Source of the DNA: Edaphochlamys debaryana
Taxonomy: Eukaryota; Chlorophyta; Chlorophyceae; Chlamydomonadales
NCBI GenBank assembly: GCA_016858145.1
Contig: JAEHOE010000024.1
Location: forward strand, 744,001-808,000
DNA: 64,000 bases
Direction of reading: 5' to 3'
Under the pieces are notes generated by a model. It searched no databases. It saw only the letters and a program-made list of their open reading frames with translations, and was not told where the DNA came from. Position numbers and translations under genes: made by a program. Shown one piece after another: positions 35,025 to 47,203 of the stretch. Positions within the stretch are counted from its first letter, which is position 1. Every line of letters starts with the position of its first letter.

Positions 35025-38000
35025 TCAGTGTGTGCCTGCGCCCTCCGCTGCCTCTCCTTCCACCGCTGGCTTCCGCAACGCTGCTAGAGCCCCCTCTGCG
35101 TGCAGCACCGCCTCCGTCCGCAGCTGCCAGCTGAGCGAGGCGAAGTTCCAGGAGCCCTTGTTGAACGCCGCCCACCAGTCCGCCCCGTAGTCCCGCAGCA
35201 ACTGCTCCCCGGGCTGGATGCCGCGCAGGGCCACCACCACCGGCAGAGTCAGGCCGCGGACGGACACGGGCACGACCTGGCGGGGAGGGGTGGGAGAAGG
35301 GGAATGGAGGAGAGGGGGCCATAAGCTGTGAGGGGCAGGGCAGGTTTTGGGGCACTCACAACGACAGGGCGAGTTGTGCACCTCTCTTACGGGCCCTCCC
35401 CACCCCAGCACGTCACGGGACCCACCGCGCAGTTGGCGCCGGCTGCTGCGGCGCCTCCCTCCTCCCCCACGTCGCTGCCCTCCACCCGGCCCGTGGGCTC
35501 TTGCCGGGGGTCGTTGATGAGGGCCGCGAGGCTGCCGTACCCCAGCATCGACAGCTCCCAGCCGTCGGGGGAGCCTGCGGGGGCGGGGGCAAGAGGTTAA
35601 AGTGGCAGCCTTTAGGTCCAAGTCGGGTGTCTCGGTCATCAACTGCCCCGAGCCTTAGCCTCCCAGCCACGGCGCTTCAATCTCACCTGGCATTGGCAGA
35701 TGGAAGGATCCCTCAAGCAGCTGCCAGGCGTAGCGGCTAGGAACGTCCCCGCCTGATGCCGCCTGCCCCTCCTCGGGGCCCCTGCCGGCACCCCGTGCGG
35801 CCCGAGCGGACAGCTCTGCCTTCGCCTCGTCGCTCAGGGCTTGGAATCCGCGAATCAAGTGCCGCCGCGCCGCTGCCTTTGGCATCACGTACCCACCCAG
35901 CACGCCCAGTACGGCACCCTTGCGCAGCGCTGCGGCGGCGAAGAGCCCCGCACCGCCGCGGCCCTCGTCCGGGCCTGGCGCCAGAAAGCTCGGGCCCAGC
36001 TGGGGCGCGTGCTCGGGGAGGGGCGCATCGAAGTATGCGGACAGGCCGAGAAGGCAGGAGAGATGGCACGTGACCATATATGTACGAATGCCGGCCGCCT
36101 TGAGGAGATCCCGCGCCGCTGGATCTAGAATACGGATCTGCAGCTTCTCAGGCAGTGCGTCCGCCAGGCCTCCGTCCAGCCCCTCCGCCGCCAGCTGCTC
36201 CGCCAGCCTCGCCTCCCACGCCTCCATGGCGCTGCGCACCCCGGGCGCCAGCTCAGGGTGGAACGTTAGCCCGCACAGCCGCAGCTCGCCCGGCTGCAGG
36301 GCGGGCGGCGGGACCGCATCATGCGACAGCGCGCAGCCCTGCAGGTGCGCCGCCGACAGGAAGGACGCCGGCAGGATGGGCCCAGTCTCCCGCTTGACAC
36401 CAGCCGGCTTAGCCTCTCCAGCCCGCACTTGCCCCTCAGCTGCCGCCCCCTCCTGCTGCGGCTGCTGCTGAGGCGATCGCGCTTGCTCCTGAGGCTCGGC
36501 CTCCGCCTGGTCGCCAGTCCGCTGCTGACCCACATCGCCAAGGCTCCGCCGCCGGGCCCGCTTGTGGCCCTCCTCCGGGGCTGCGGCGTGGAGGTCCGTC
36601 AGGGATTTGTATCGCTTGCCCCGCGTCATGGGCTCCTCCGCCTCCCCAGCGGAACCCGATGCCCCCGCGCTGCCGCCCTCGCCACGGGTCAGGCGCAGCG
36701 TCAGCCCGCCGTCCGGTCGCCTGGTAAGAGTCACCAGGTCTCCCACGCGAGCGTCTCGTTTCACAAAGAAGGCCTGCAGCCCACCCGCCCGGTAGGCATG
36801 ATACTTGCTGACCTTCTTGACTCGGAGCTTGAGCGTTCGGCCAGGCTCGTCCTCCACCGCCACGTCCAGCCGCACGGACTCTTCGGTGCTGAGGAAGCCG
36901 CGAAGCGGGCCCCTCACCACGGCCGCCGGCAGGTCGAGGCGGGGGTAGCGCAGCGCAGCCATGCAGAGACGCCAGCTCGCTGTGGCTGTGGCTGGCGTGA
37001 GCGATGGCGTATCATGCCGTGCGGCCTTGCTCCCACGCTCGACAGGCGGGGCGTCGGCCCTGGCGCCGCCCGTGTCCTTGCCCGGCTGGTGAGGATGGGG
37101 CGGACCGACGTGGTGGGGCGCCGTCGCGGTGGGCGGCACGGGTGCGGAGCTGACGGCCAGGCCGTCGCCCTCCCGCCAGAGCCGTATCATGAGCGCTTCC
37201 CCTAGCGCGTCCAGCACCCGCTGCTTGAGGTACAGGCGCAGGTTTCCGTGCTGCTGAACGAGCGCGACGGTACGGACCAGCGGTACGGCTGCCGTACAGC
37301 CGCCAGGGCCTGCGTTGGGCCCGGTTCCCGGGGGCCAGATATGAAGGGGCAGGGCGCCCTGGACGTAGCAGCCCACGGCCCCACGCAGGCCCAACGCCTG
37401 GGCCTCGTTGGGCCTCAGCACGGCGAGCGAGCCGGCGAGCCCAACCTCCACAGCAGCGCTGGGCCCAGGCCCAGGCCCAGGCATGGCTGCGGGCGCAGGA
37501 GCGGTTGAGGGGCCAGCGAGGGCCCCTGGGCCCGCGGACCTGGTGGCCGCGAGGCTGGGCCCAGAGCCCGCGGCGGCGGGGACCATTGATGAGGCTGGAG
37601 CCCCGAGGTCCCGACCTCCAGGCAGGGCCACTTGTTGAGGCGTGGTGGCGCCGACAGCGACAGCAGCGACCGTCCGTCTCGACGGAAGGGCCGGCCGGCG
37701 TGTGCTGGGCGGCGCCGCTCCGCTGCCTGGCAGGCCGTCCTCGTCCGAACTGGTCTCAGTCCCGCTGTCACTTGAGCTTTCGTTGGGCTCGTCCGCAGCG
37801 ACCCCGCCGCTGTCCAAGCGCCCCTCCTGGCCCTCGCTGCAGTCCCTCCCGGGCGGCAGGCGCGGGCTGCCGTCGTGCTTCGTCAGGCTCAGGCCCAGGC
37901 CTCTGCCCGGCAGCCCCGTCACGACCAGGAGGTCCCCAGCAATGGCCCCACGCTCCCGCAGCCAGGCTTTCAACCCGCTTGCGCGATGCGTGCCGTCGCC

Positions 38001-41000
38001 TTGTCGGCGAACCTTGACTCTTAGGTACTTTGGCCCGCTCCCTGGCTCGTCGGTGACCTGTGCCGCGACGGCGAACTCATGTGCACCGCTGTCAAAGAAG
38101 GGGCGGAGCAGACCCGAGACGCTGGCTGCCGGGACGTAAACCACGCCGGAGCGGAATACGCTCTCGGCAATCCGCCAGGCTGCAGACGCCACGGCCTCCC
38201 CGCCTGCTGGGGAGCGCGGAGCGGTTGCAGCGGTTGCATCCTGGCCTCCTGCGCCGGGTGTCGCACGGCACGCAGACGCTCCACGTGCCATACAGCCCCC
38301 GGCGGCTGCACCAGGTGATAGAGCGGGCACGGTGGCGGCGCCAGCCGTCGCCAGCGCCTCAACTACGAGTGCTGAGCCCTCGCGCCGCAGCCGCAGCGCC
38401 GTGGGCTGGCCGAGGGCTTGCAAGGTGGGTGTTCTGAAGTAGAGGCGCAGCGCCCCGCAGTGCACAGCCAGCGTCGCCGTGTGGGGCTGCTGCGTGGCAG
38501 ACACGAACGCCTCGCCCGGCCCGGCCCCGCGTGCGCCAGCTGCACAGAGCCGCAGCGGCACCGACTGATGGTACTTTGCACCGGCCCTCTGCGCGCTCAG
38601 GGCCTCAGCCGCGGTGGTTTCGGACAGTAGCATGTGCAGCTGGTGAAGGTTGAGAATGACCAGGCGTTTGCTCAGGGCAACCTCCACGACCGGCACGCCA
38701 GTGTCGCCCTCCGCCAGCGCGCAGACGGGAGGGACGGCCATGCCACTGGGCGCCGCGCCGGCGGTAGGAGCGTCTGGCCCAGGCCCGGGTGCAGCGAGGC
38801 CGGGGGTCCGCCGCCGCTGGGCGCTGGCGGGGGATGCCGCGCTGCGGCTCGGCCCCGCCGCTGCGCCCTCATCGTCGCTGCCCTCGCCCTCACTCTCGCT
38901 CTCGCCGCTGTCGCTGCTGTCCCCGGTGTGACCGCTTCGGGTGCTGGACTCCTTCCCAACGCCCTCGCGGCCTGTCATCCCAGCGCCGGTGCTCGCCGCG
39001 GGGCCCGTAGCCTCGTGGCGGCTTGCGCCGGGCGGCGGCGCTTCGCCGCCTGCCGGGCCCTCCTCGTTCGAGCTGCTCTCGCCCCCGCTCTCCTCCTCGA
39101 CGTCGTCTTGCCCGTGCGCGTCCTTCTCTGCTCCTTCCCCGCCGCTTGTAGTGCCTCCGCCCTGGCCATCGAAGCTGGCGCCCAAGGGCCGCAGGCGCGG
39201 GGTGCCATCGTGCTTCGTCAGGCTCAGACCCAGGCCTCCGCCCGGCAGCCGTGTCACGAGCAGCCGGTCCCCTACAATGGCCCCACGCCGCTTGAGCCAG
39301 GACGTGAGCCCCGTGGCTCGACACGGACCGGTGCCTTTCCGACTGATGCTGAAGCTCAGTCGCTTCGGCTCGCTCCCTGGCTCGTCGGTGACCTGTGCCT
39401 CGACCGTAAACTGCTGTGCACCGCTCTCAAAGAAGGGGCGGAGCAGACCCGACACGCTGGCTGCCGGGACGTAAACCTGGAAGGCGGAGAACACGCTCTC
39501 TGTGATGCGCCAGGCTGCAGACGCCACGGCCTCCCCGCTTGCTGGGGAGCGCTCAGCGGTTGCAGCGGTTGCATCCTGGCCTCCTGCGCCGGGTGTCGCA
39601 CGGCACGCAGACGCTCCACGTGCCATATAGCCCCCGGCGGCTGCACCAGGTGATAGAGCGGGCACGGTGGCGGCGCCAGCCGTCGCCAGCGCCTCGACTG
39701 CGAGTGCCGAGCCCTCGCGCCGCAGCCGTAGCACCGTGGGCTGGTTCAGAGCTTGCATGGTAGGCGCCTTGAAGTAGAGGCGCAGCTTTCCGAACTGTAA
39801 GACCAGCGTTGCCTTGTGGGGCCCGCCGGCGCTGGCTGCACACAGCCGCAGCGGTACCGAGTGGTGGTACTTTCCCCCGGCCCTCTGCGCGCTCAGCGCC
39901 TCAGCCGCGGTGGTTTCGGGCAGGAGCATGCCCAGCTGGTGGGGCTCCAGCATGGCCAGGCAGTTGCGTAGGGCAATGGTCACAAGGGCGCCGCCGTCAC
40001 TCCCCTCCAGCGCATCGGAAGCGTCGCGTGGCAGCCCGCTGCGCCCCTCGCCGGCGGCGGGTGCGTCTGGCCCAGGCCCGGGTGCAGAGGGGCCGGACGT
40101 ACGCCGCCGCTGGGCGCTGGCAGGGGATGCCGCGCTGCGGCTCGGCCCCGCCCCGCCCTCATCGCCCCCACCCCCGCCCTCGTCCTCGCTGCCGCTGCTG
40201 CTGTCGCTGCTGTGCCCGACTCCACCGCCGGGGTTCTGCTTGCCAGCACTCTCGCGCCCCGTCACCCCCGTGCCAGCGCTCGCCGTCGGCCGGCCCGGCG
40301 TCGGGACCCCGAGCCGCCTGCCCAGACCGGCAGACGCACTCGGCGCAGGCGTGGCGCGCGCGCCGGGCGTTGCGGCCTTCGCCCGAGCGCGAAACACATC
40401 CACGACCACACGCCCCTCGGCGTTGCGGCTGAGGGCGAGGTGCGTCCCGGGCTGCGCCGCGAGGGCGCTCAGGGGCCCGTTGAGCCGTCGCCAGCTGAGG
40501 ATCCAGGGCGGCTGCAGCGGGTGCAGGGTGCTGTTCGCCACCACCTCGAGGCTCGCATCCTGCGGCACTAAGCCACCGCTGTCGTATGCCTGGACGTGCA
40601 GTGTGACAGTGACCTTAGAGCCAGCCTGCGAGCCTGGGCCCATGCTCGGGCCGGGGGTGGAGTCGGTGCCGGTTCCCGGGCCGAGGGCGGGGCTGGGGGC
40701 GGAGGCGGGGCCGGGGAAGGGGGTGGAGCCGGGTCCAGCCGCCGACCCACATCGCCCCGGGCTGGGGGCGGCGGCCGTGTTCGAGGAGAGGACCGCGAAT
40801 TGGTCGGGGAAGAGAGCCTTGACGGCCCGGGGCTTGAGGCTGACGGAGCCGCGGGCTGCGACGAAGGTGCAGTCCTCTGCGGCCAGAGTTGCCGAGGGCA
40901 GGGCAGCCGCAGACGATGCCCTGCCCCGGGCCTGTGCCTGCGGCAAGCCCCGGGCAGGGGGGCAGGACTGTGGCTGCGGGGTCTTGCCTCGGCTGGTGGT

Positions 41001-41780
41001 GCGGCGAGCTGGCGGGGAAGCGTCTCCAACGCTCTGCTCAGCATCGCCGTCAATTGCTCCGCCGCCGCCGGCATTGCTGGTGCCTCCCGCTGAGTTGGCC
41101 CTGCGCGCACTGCGGCGGCCACCGGTGCGGAGCTGAGCGGAGGGCGACTCTGCCTCGCCCTGAGTCCCGCGCAGCTCAGCTGCCTCGATGGGGCCCGTCG
41201 CCGGAGAGCGGCCCTGCCCCCCACAGCTGCCTTGGAGGCCACCTGCGTCAGCGGCTGCTGCGCTGCAGCTCCTGCCTACAGCGCCAGCCGGCGGTGCACC
41301 ACTACCGGCAGCGGATGAGTGCGGCTGGGGCCCGGGGTGCCGCGGGCCGGGTAGCCAGGGCCCTCCTGCAGGCTGCAGCGTCCCGCATTGGCCATCGCTC
41401 CGCCCGGCTTGTGACGCCGGGGGCGGGCAGAGGCCGAAGAGCCGCTTAGGGCGAGCAACAGGCGCAGCGGCGCCCCTGGCATGAGTCCCTAGGGGCGCGT
41501 CCGGGTCCGGCTTGATCGCGACAGAGCATGCCGCAGGGAACGTCGGCAGCGGCTTTGCGCCTGGGGGGCGGGGATGGCAACATCATCGCCACCGACGGTC
41601 AGCACACGGCGGGACTGGGATGCTACGACTGTGGCAAGGCAAAAGTGTTGACCAGCCTGCTCAATGAGCTGATGTACCTGCGTCCAGACGTGCGCGCTTG
41701 TCGCGGTGCGCGAGGTCGCCGTTTGGGCCCTCCCCAGCGCAAAGGTCCACGCCAGGGCTCCGCGACGCCTCGGGTGGCAT
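35025..41780 (-). CDS. multi-B3-like plus SET domain protein, 2125 aa (gene 9)
   Basis: Four exons: 41678-41780, 35687-41560, 35426-35574 and 35025-35276, giving 2,126 codons. The first exon (from 'MPPEASRSPG', with basic 'HRDKRARLDA') joins the giant second exon in phase. B3-like barrels occur at about residues 270-405, 715-815, 1160-1265 and 1560-1660. The clearest have a pattern like 'LDLPAAVVRGPLRGF', then 'RAGGLQAFFVKRDARVGD', then 'LTLRLTRG'. Before three of these sits a second related half-module ('LRLYFKAPTMQALNQPT', 'LRLYFRTPTLQALGQPT', 'LRLYLKQRVLDALGEA'). Acidic Ser/Glu/Asp linkers separate modules. The SET domain spans about residues 1895-2075 with 'GYGSL', 'ALINDPR' and 'PGEQLLRDYGADWW'; the His/Cys of the usual motif is absent. 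B3 folds bind DNA in plants, so a DNA-targeted methyltransferase-like protein is inferred. The first-exon assignment is less certain than the rest. Confidence 0.78.
38179..39750 (-). repeat. intragenic duplicated B3-like module with near-identical linker DNA
   Basis: Two roughly 1.3-kb modules of the B3/SET gene are paralogous. A stretch of about 235 bases starting at 38179 matches one starting at 39510 with only around ten differences by eye. The flanking folded parts differ more. Confidence 0.85.
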
Positions 41781-43385
41781 TCTATATGGTCAAGTGCTTC
41801 ATCGGGAGCAAAAAGGGCAGGTGGATAACGCGGGAGCAGGTCGCTGGGCAATAGTCTCGGCCGAGGCCCGCGGTCAAAGCTGTTTGAGTTCAACCCCGAA
41901 AGGTTGTGCCAGCCCGCTGCCTAAGTTGCAGTGCCGAGCGTGTTGAGCTGTGAGGTGTATCCTGAGCAAACGCTTGCGGCGCTTGTTAGGCGCGGTGCGG
42001 TGATCGCAATCGATCCAAAAGCCCGAAACACACACGGCCCCTGCTTGTCCTTGTTGCCCCCCCGACGGCCCCTTGCCAGCTGTCTTCCCTTCAAACTCCC
42101 CCGCTCCTGTACGTCACTCCGACAGCTCCTCATGGGAACTGACCGACCTGTCCCTTTGCTGCCTCGACGCCTGCGCGCCGGCCTGCACGTGACAGGACAT
42201 GATGGGACGTGACGTCCCGGGCCTTCTCGACGCATCTCTGCATTGCTTCGCTTGTCGCCGTCTACTTTATCTTCAGCTGTTTGGACCCGCTCCCGCCCGC
42301 GCTGTCTAACATTGTTCAAAGGCGTGCGCACGCGCAAGGCACAGCTGTGCTTAAGGACAGCCATGGCCGCCATGGGCAGGTGACCAGACAGACCGGGACA
42401 CGGCGCATCAACCGCCACCGCCGCTAGCCAAACCCAACCGCGAACAGCACCATGCATAAATCCACCAACGCGTCAGGTGACCATCAACAAAGAAGTTTAG
42501 GACAAGAGATAGCGGACAGAATGTCGGGGGTGCGTGGGGGTGAACGAATGCAGGGAGATGATGTGCCTGGCACAAGTAACTTGTAGTGAACAGACGGAGG
42601 GAGGACGCTAACACCAACCTCCAAGTATGAAAAGAACACAAGCGCTAAACGACGCCACATGAAAGAGCTATGGCACACTGGCATTTACAGCAGCCGAGTG
42701 CAACAACGCCCCGGCCCAGGCAGCCAGCGCCACGTAAATACACCAGGTTCGAGCCAGGTACACCAGGTATTCAGAGCACGCATTTTTCTACAACGCCTGG
42801 CCAGCTAAACCACACCGCCACACAGCACACACACACACACAGCAAGGTAGGACTTGGATGTAGCTCGCAAAACCAACCCAGGTCCCTGAGACCAGGCAGG
42901 TTGCGGACACGCCCGAACAGGTGGAGCTCTTAAACCATGGGGGTGCCACCCCCCAGACAGTGTCTGGCATCCAACGCAGGTCCAAAGCCCTGGCCTACAA
43001 CACACCAAACGCCCGCAGCAAGTGTTGCAGAGGCCGTGCTAGGCTACATGACCAGCTCCAAAGCTGCAGCAGCAAAAGTTGCCCAAGGGTTGGGCGTACT
43101 TTCGGGCATTCGCCCATCCACAAAGCCATAGGAACGTCTCTCTCCGTAACCACCAACCGGTATGGTACACCTCGGCGATGACATGGGGGCCAATGACAGG
43201 CTCTACCTAAGCTTGCCATGCTGCGGTCTGCAGAGACACCGCTGGCCTGCTAACCTCTTCCATCACGCAAGCACCGGTATCGTGAGCTTAAACGTTGGGC
43301 GCCGCTCCATAACCGTTTAGCCTTCTGGATAAAGCTCCCTGACCAGTTGCGGTCCAATCGGAACCGCTCTAAACTCCGCACCAGT
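41781..43385. other. intergenic: promoter of B3/SET gene and 3' UTR of amine oxidase
   Basis: Contains a putative reverse-strand TGTAA (TTACA at 42685-42689) about 700 bases after the amine oxidase stop, and a short AC dinucleotide run at about 42825-42842. Its left end holds the promoter of the B3/SET gene. No supported gene. Confidence 0.5.
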
Positions 43386-46300
43386 TCACAGCTTGGAGCG
43401 CTGCTGAAGCCCTGCAATGCCCGTCTCCAGGCTGCCAGCCTCGCCGACACCCGCCTCCGACCCGTCCAGGGCTGCCCCCCTCCGATCACCCCAGCAGCGC
43501 GGCTGGCCCCTCCTCCCCCCCCAATCGCCACCGCCGCCGCTGGCCTCCTGCTCCTCCGCTGCGGAGCGGTCTCCCATCGCCTCGGCGCTTGCACTCGTGT
43601 CAGAGAGCGCCAGCCGAGCCGGCGGTTGCGGCTTGCCTTGTGGCGCTTGCAGCTGTGTGCCACCCGTCGGCGCCAGGGCCAGCGTCGCCACTCCCACTGC
43701 GACCTGCGCCTCCGCCGCCGCAAAGCCGGCCCCGGTCCTCACCTTGAAGCCGCCTCCAACGCCGCCGCTTGGCCGCGGCTGCCGCCGCACCCTCTCACCC
43801 TGTGCCCGCGCCTGCGGTTGCGGGCCCCACGGGGCCCCTGCGGCCCCCGGCTGAATCTGGATCTGGTCCCGGCTGGCAAAGCTTGGGGGCGGGTGGGCGG
43901 TCGGGGCCAAGGGACGCCGCCAGCGACCCACGGACCATGGCCGAGCCTGGGCGGGCCTCGGCGCCGCCAGCCCCACCCCCGCCCCTGCAGCCGCGGCCGC
44001 CATTGCCGCCCTTCCCTGCTGTGCACCAGCCATTGGGCCCATCCTGTCCACTCCAGAAGCCGAAAGCGCCGCACTTGCGCCGAAAGCACCCGCGATGGCT
44101 GCAGCCGAGGCCGCGGATGCAGCCGAGGGGGAGGCCAGCTGGGCGAGGACGCCGTCGGCGGCGGTCAGGCCGGAGGCGTAGGCGCCGTGCGCGGTGCCGT
44201 AGTGGCGGCGGTGGGTGGCCTCTCCCGCCCAGAACACGCGGCCGGCCAGCGGGCGGGCCAGGTCGTCCAGGGCGGCGGTGGTGAGGCCGGCGGGGATAAA
44301 GGTGTAGCTCATCCTGCGGGCGGAGATGTGCGGATGTGGAGATGGGGGATGTGTGTCAAGCTGTGCTGTGGATGAGCAGGTGGATGAGCCGGTGGTGAGC
44401 CCTAGCCGCGCTGTAACTGATACGTGGTGATACCCAGGGATTCCACTAAACCGCACTCCATCAATGTACACCCAACCCTAAACCCGTTTCCCCCTCACCC
44501 CAGCCCCGCGCACCGGGAGTGCGGGTCGCTGCCCCACCGCGTGACCGCGGCGTTGCGCGGCCACCGCACGCGATCCCTGCCGTACAGCCCCGCCAGTGCG
44601 CCCAGCGCCGCCGCCACGCAGGCCGCGTCGCTGGCTGCCTCGAGGGCGGCCGCGGGGGCGCCCAGGTTGAAGGCCACGAGGATGGGTGCGCCCGTGACCT
44701 GAGGAGCGGGGGAACAGGCGGTGGATGGGGATTTGGGAACGAGGTACAGGAGAGAGCTGACCGTAGGATGGCTTTGGCGGTCTAAGGTTGCAAGCACGAG
44801 TGTCGACATGACGGTGCATGGATAGGAGCCGGGGGTGCAGGAGCGGAGGATGATATGGGGGACGAGGTACAGGAGCCCAGGTTGCGGGCACGCATGTGAA
44901 CGCTATGCCTGATGGATGTGAGCTGTGAGCGCCCCGGAAAGCCGGCCAGGCATCGTCTTGGAGCCAGGGCCGGCACGTCAAGACCTCAATCTTCAGGGGC
45001 TTCCTTGTTCATTGGAGCACCCCAAACAAAGTTCCAGGCCTCCCTACCTTGCGCAGGTTGAGGAAGTAGGCCCACAGCCCGCCCTCGCCCGGGCCCGGCT
45101 GGCGGTAGATGAAGGCGGTGTCGTCCCAGAACACGTCAGCAGGGTCGAACAGCATGACCACCTGGGCACGGAGAGGGGAAACCGGAGGGAGTAATGGAGC
45201 TGGTGACGTTCTAGAGACTCTTCCAATTCTGGGAGCCACCCCCCAGTCCTGGTCACGACAGTCCAATACCCTCCCATGCCACTGGTAAGCCTGCGCTGCC
45301 GCACACGGGGACGGCGGCAGCCCAAGACGTAGCTCTTGATCTTGTGTCTACCGCTGTTCCCACTTCCGCCCCTCCCCCACCTTGTTGTACACGGCAGTGC
45401 CCAGGCGGGCGATGGCGGCGGCCTTGGCCGGATCGACAGCCTCCAGGGGGGGGCTGAAGCGCACCGCCCCCGACCGCAGCACGCCCAGCGGCAGGGTCAC
45501 CACCGCCGCGCGCGCAGCCACGCACACGACCTGCCCCTGCTCCGGGCCCCAGCCGCCGACGCGCGCCGTCACGAAAACGCCTCCTGTGCCGAGGGAAGAG
45601 CACGCAAGGTGTGTCCTTAGAAGTGATGCCCCGAGTGTGGACCCAAGATGTGGAATTGGGTCAGGCTTGGCAGCGGCGTGTAAAGCGTACGCCTCGGCTA
45701 ACCGCGAGCTGTGATGCCGTACACGCACCTGCGCTGTCGTACGTCACGTCCGTGACCGCGTGGCCCAGCCGTACGTCCAGGCCCTGGGCCAGGGCCTCCA
45801 CCATACCGCCATAGCCCTGCGGAGCGAGAGTGGACAGGGTGGTCGGAGGGGGCAACCCCATCTTGACTGACCACACGACAGGCGCCCCTCACACACGCAA
45901 CGCCCCGCCCTGCCATACTCGATACCTGGGGGTGCACCACCTGGGCAAGGCTTGGCTCAGTCATGCCACCCCGTGAACCCCTATCCCACCCCCACCCCCA
46001 CCCCCACCCCCACCTGGGCCATCACCACGTCCCCTCCCGGAAGGACCTCCTCGTCCAGAGCAGCTGGGGGCGAGGGGTCAGGACAGTAGGAGGGCAATAG
46101 CATATTTAGTGTGGGTGTTTGATACATGCCGGGCTCTTGTACGGACCCCAGCCAGCGCGCAACACCCACCGTCCTTACGCGGTAGACCCCCATTCTCCCG
46201 TCAGTCCCATTCCCCCGCCACACTTCTGTATCCGTCCCGCCGGCGCCCGTTGACCCACCGTGCCTCCCCTTCCGCAACCTACCGCATCCCATCTCCGCAG

Positions 46301-47203
46301 CCTCGCCCGCCCAGTAGTGCTCCATGTGGTGGCACACTCCGAACGCCAGAGCGCCCCGCTGCGAGGGGCTGAGGCGCCGAGCATCGGCCCATGCGGCCGC
46401 AGCGGCAGCGATGGGCTGCAGCGCGACGGGGCAGTTGGGGCTCAGGCCTGGGCCTGGGCTGGGAGCCTCGGGGCCCGGGTTGGGCCCCGGCGAGGCCATG
46501 GCGGTGCGGAGGTGGGCCTCGAAGTCGGTGTAACTGAAGCGGAGGGCGAAGAGGGGAAGGGGGACCGTCATGCAAACACACCGAGGCGGCGTGGGTGTGC
46601 TCAAGAGGCAGGGCATGGCGATGCATTTGGGTTCTTGCCAGTCCGCCTTGAGCGGGACAAGATGCGCAACGATGCACCCATATGTTCCTGTCGGTAGGCA
46701 TCCGCCACTTCCCACAGTGCCCCAGGCCCTCAAGCCCTCCCTCACACCCTGTCCTTGATCCCCTTTCAGGCCAGTACTTACATTGCCTCCATTTCTGCGA
46801 CTGCCTCAGGTCCAAGCCGGCAGCCGTCGGGCCCATACATCGCGGCGTCATTGTAGTCCGTGGGGGCGACAGGCAGGCGCAGCTGACTCGCCAGGGCGAA
46901 CAGCGCGTTGGGTGCGCCGGGGGCCCCGATGCCGTGCACCCAGGCCCCGCCCAGGTCCACCAGAAGGCCCGGCTGGCCGGGGCCGGCGGACAGGGGCACG
47001 GTCAGCAGGCGGCCGCCCACACGCTGACGTGCCTCCAGCACGGCAACTCGGAGGCCAGAAGCTGTAAGCTTGGCGGCCGCGGAAAGGCCTGAGATACCGG
47101 CCCCGAGGATCACCACGTCGACTATGGTCTCGGGGGTGGGTGCTGGCACGACGCCAGCCGCGGTGGGCGCGGCCGTTGCGCGGGGCTCAGTCGCAGCGGG
47201 CAT
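43386..47203 (-). CDS. flavin amine oxidase (polyamine oxidase-like), 751 aa
   Basis: Eight exons: 46782-47203, 46283-46533, 46014-46063, 45729-45816, 45381-45583, 45048-45161, 44499-44698 and 43386-44313, giving 752 codons. The FAD-binding Rossmann motif is 'VVILGAGISGLSAA' (glycines 34, 36 and 39), followed by 'RQRVGGRLLTV' and 'VDLGGAWVHG'. The core has 'VVTLPLGVLRSGAVRFSPPL' and 'AIARLGTAVYNK', and the FAD-contact end is 'GRVFWAGEATHRRHYGTAHG'. This family oxidises amines such as spermidine or spermine to aldehyde, amine and hydrogen peroxide. Substrate residues cannot be assigned. The last about 230 residues are a low-complexity Ala/Gly/Pro/Gln tail not seen in ordinary polyamine oxidases; it may be real or the exon may end sooner. 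No signal peptide is obvious. It is divergent from the ASH-domain gene. Confidence 0.88.
45985..46015. repeat. CCCCCA intron microsatellite
   Basis: Five units of CCCCCA/CCCACC sit just inside the donor side of an amine oxidase intron. On the transcribed strand this reads as a G-rich tract directly after the splice donor. Confidence 0.8.

Noticed and set aside
41528..41854. 108-residue + strand frame with 'GLGCYDCGKAKVL'
   Set aside because: Tempting by its Cys pair, but it overlaps the first exon and first intron of the reverse-strand B3/SET gene, whose phase-matched splice explains the region better.
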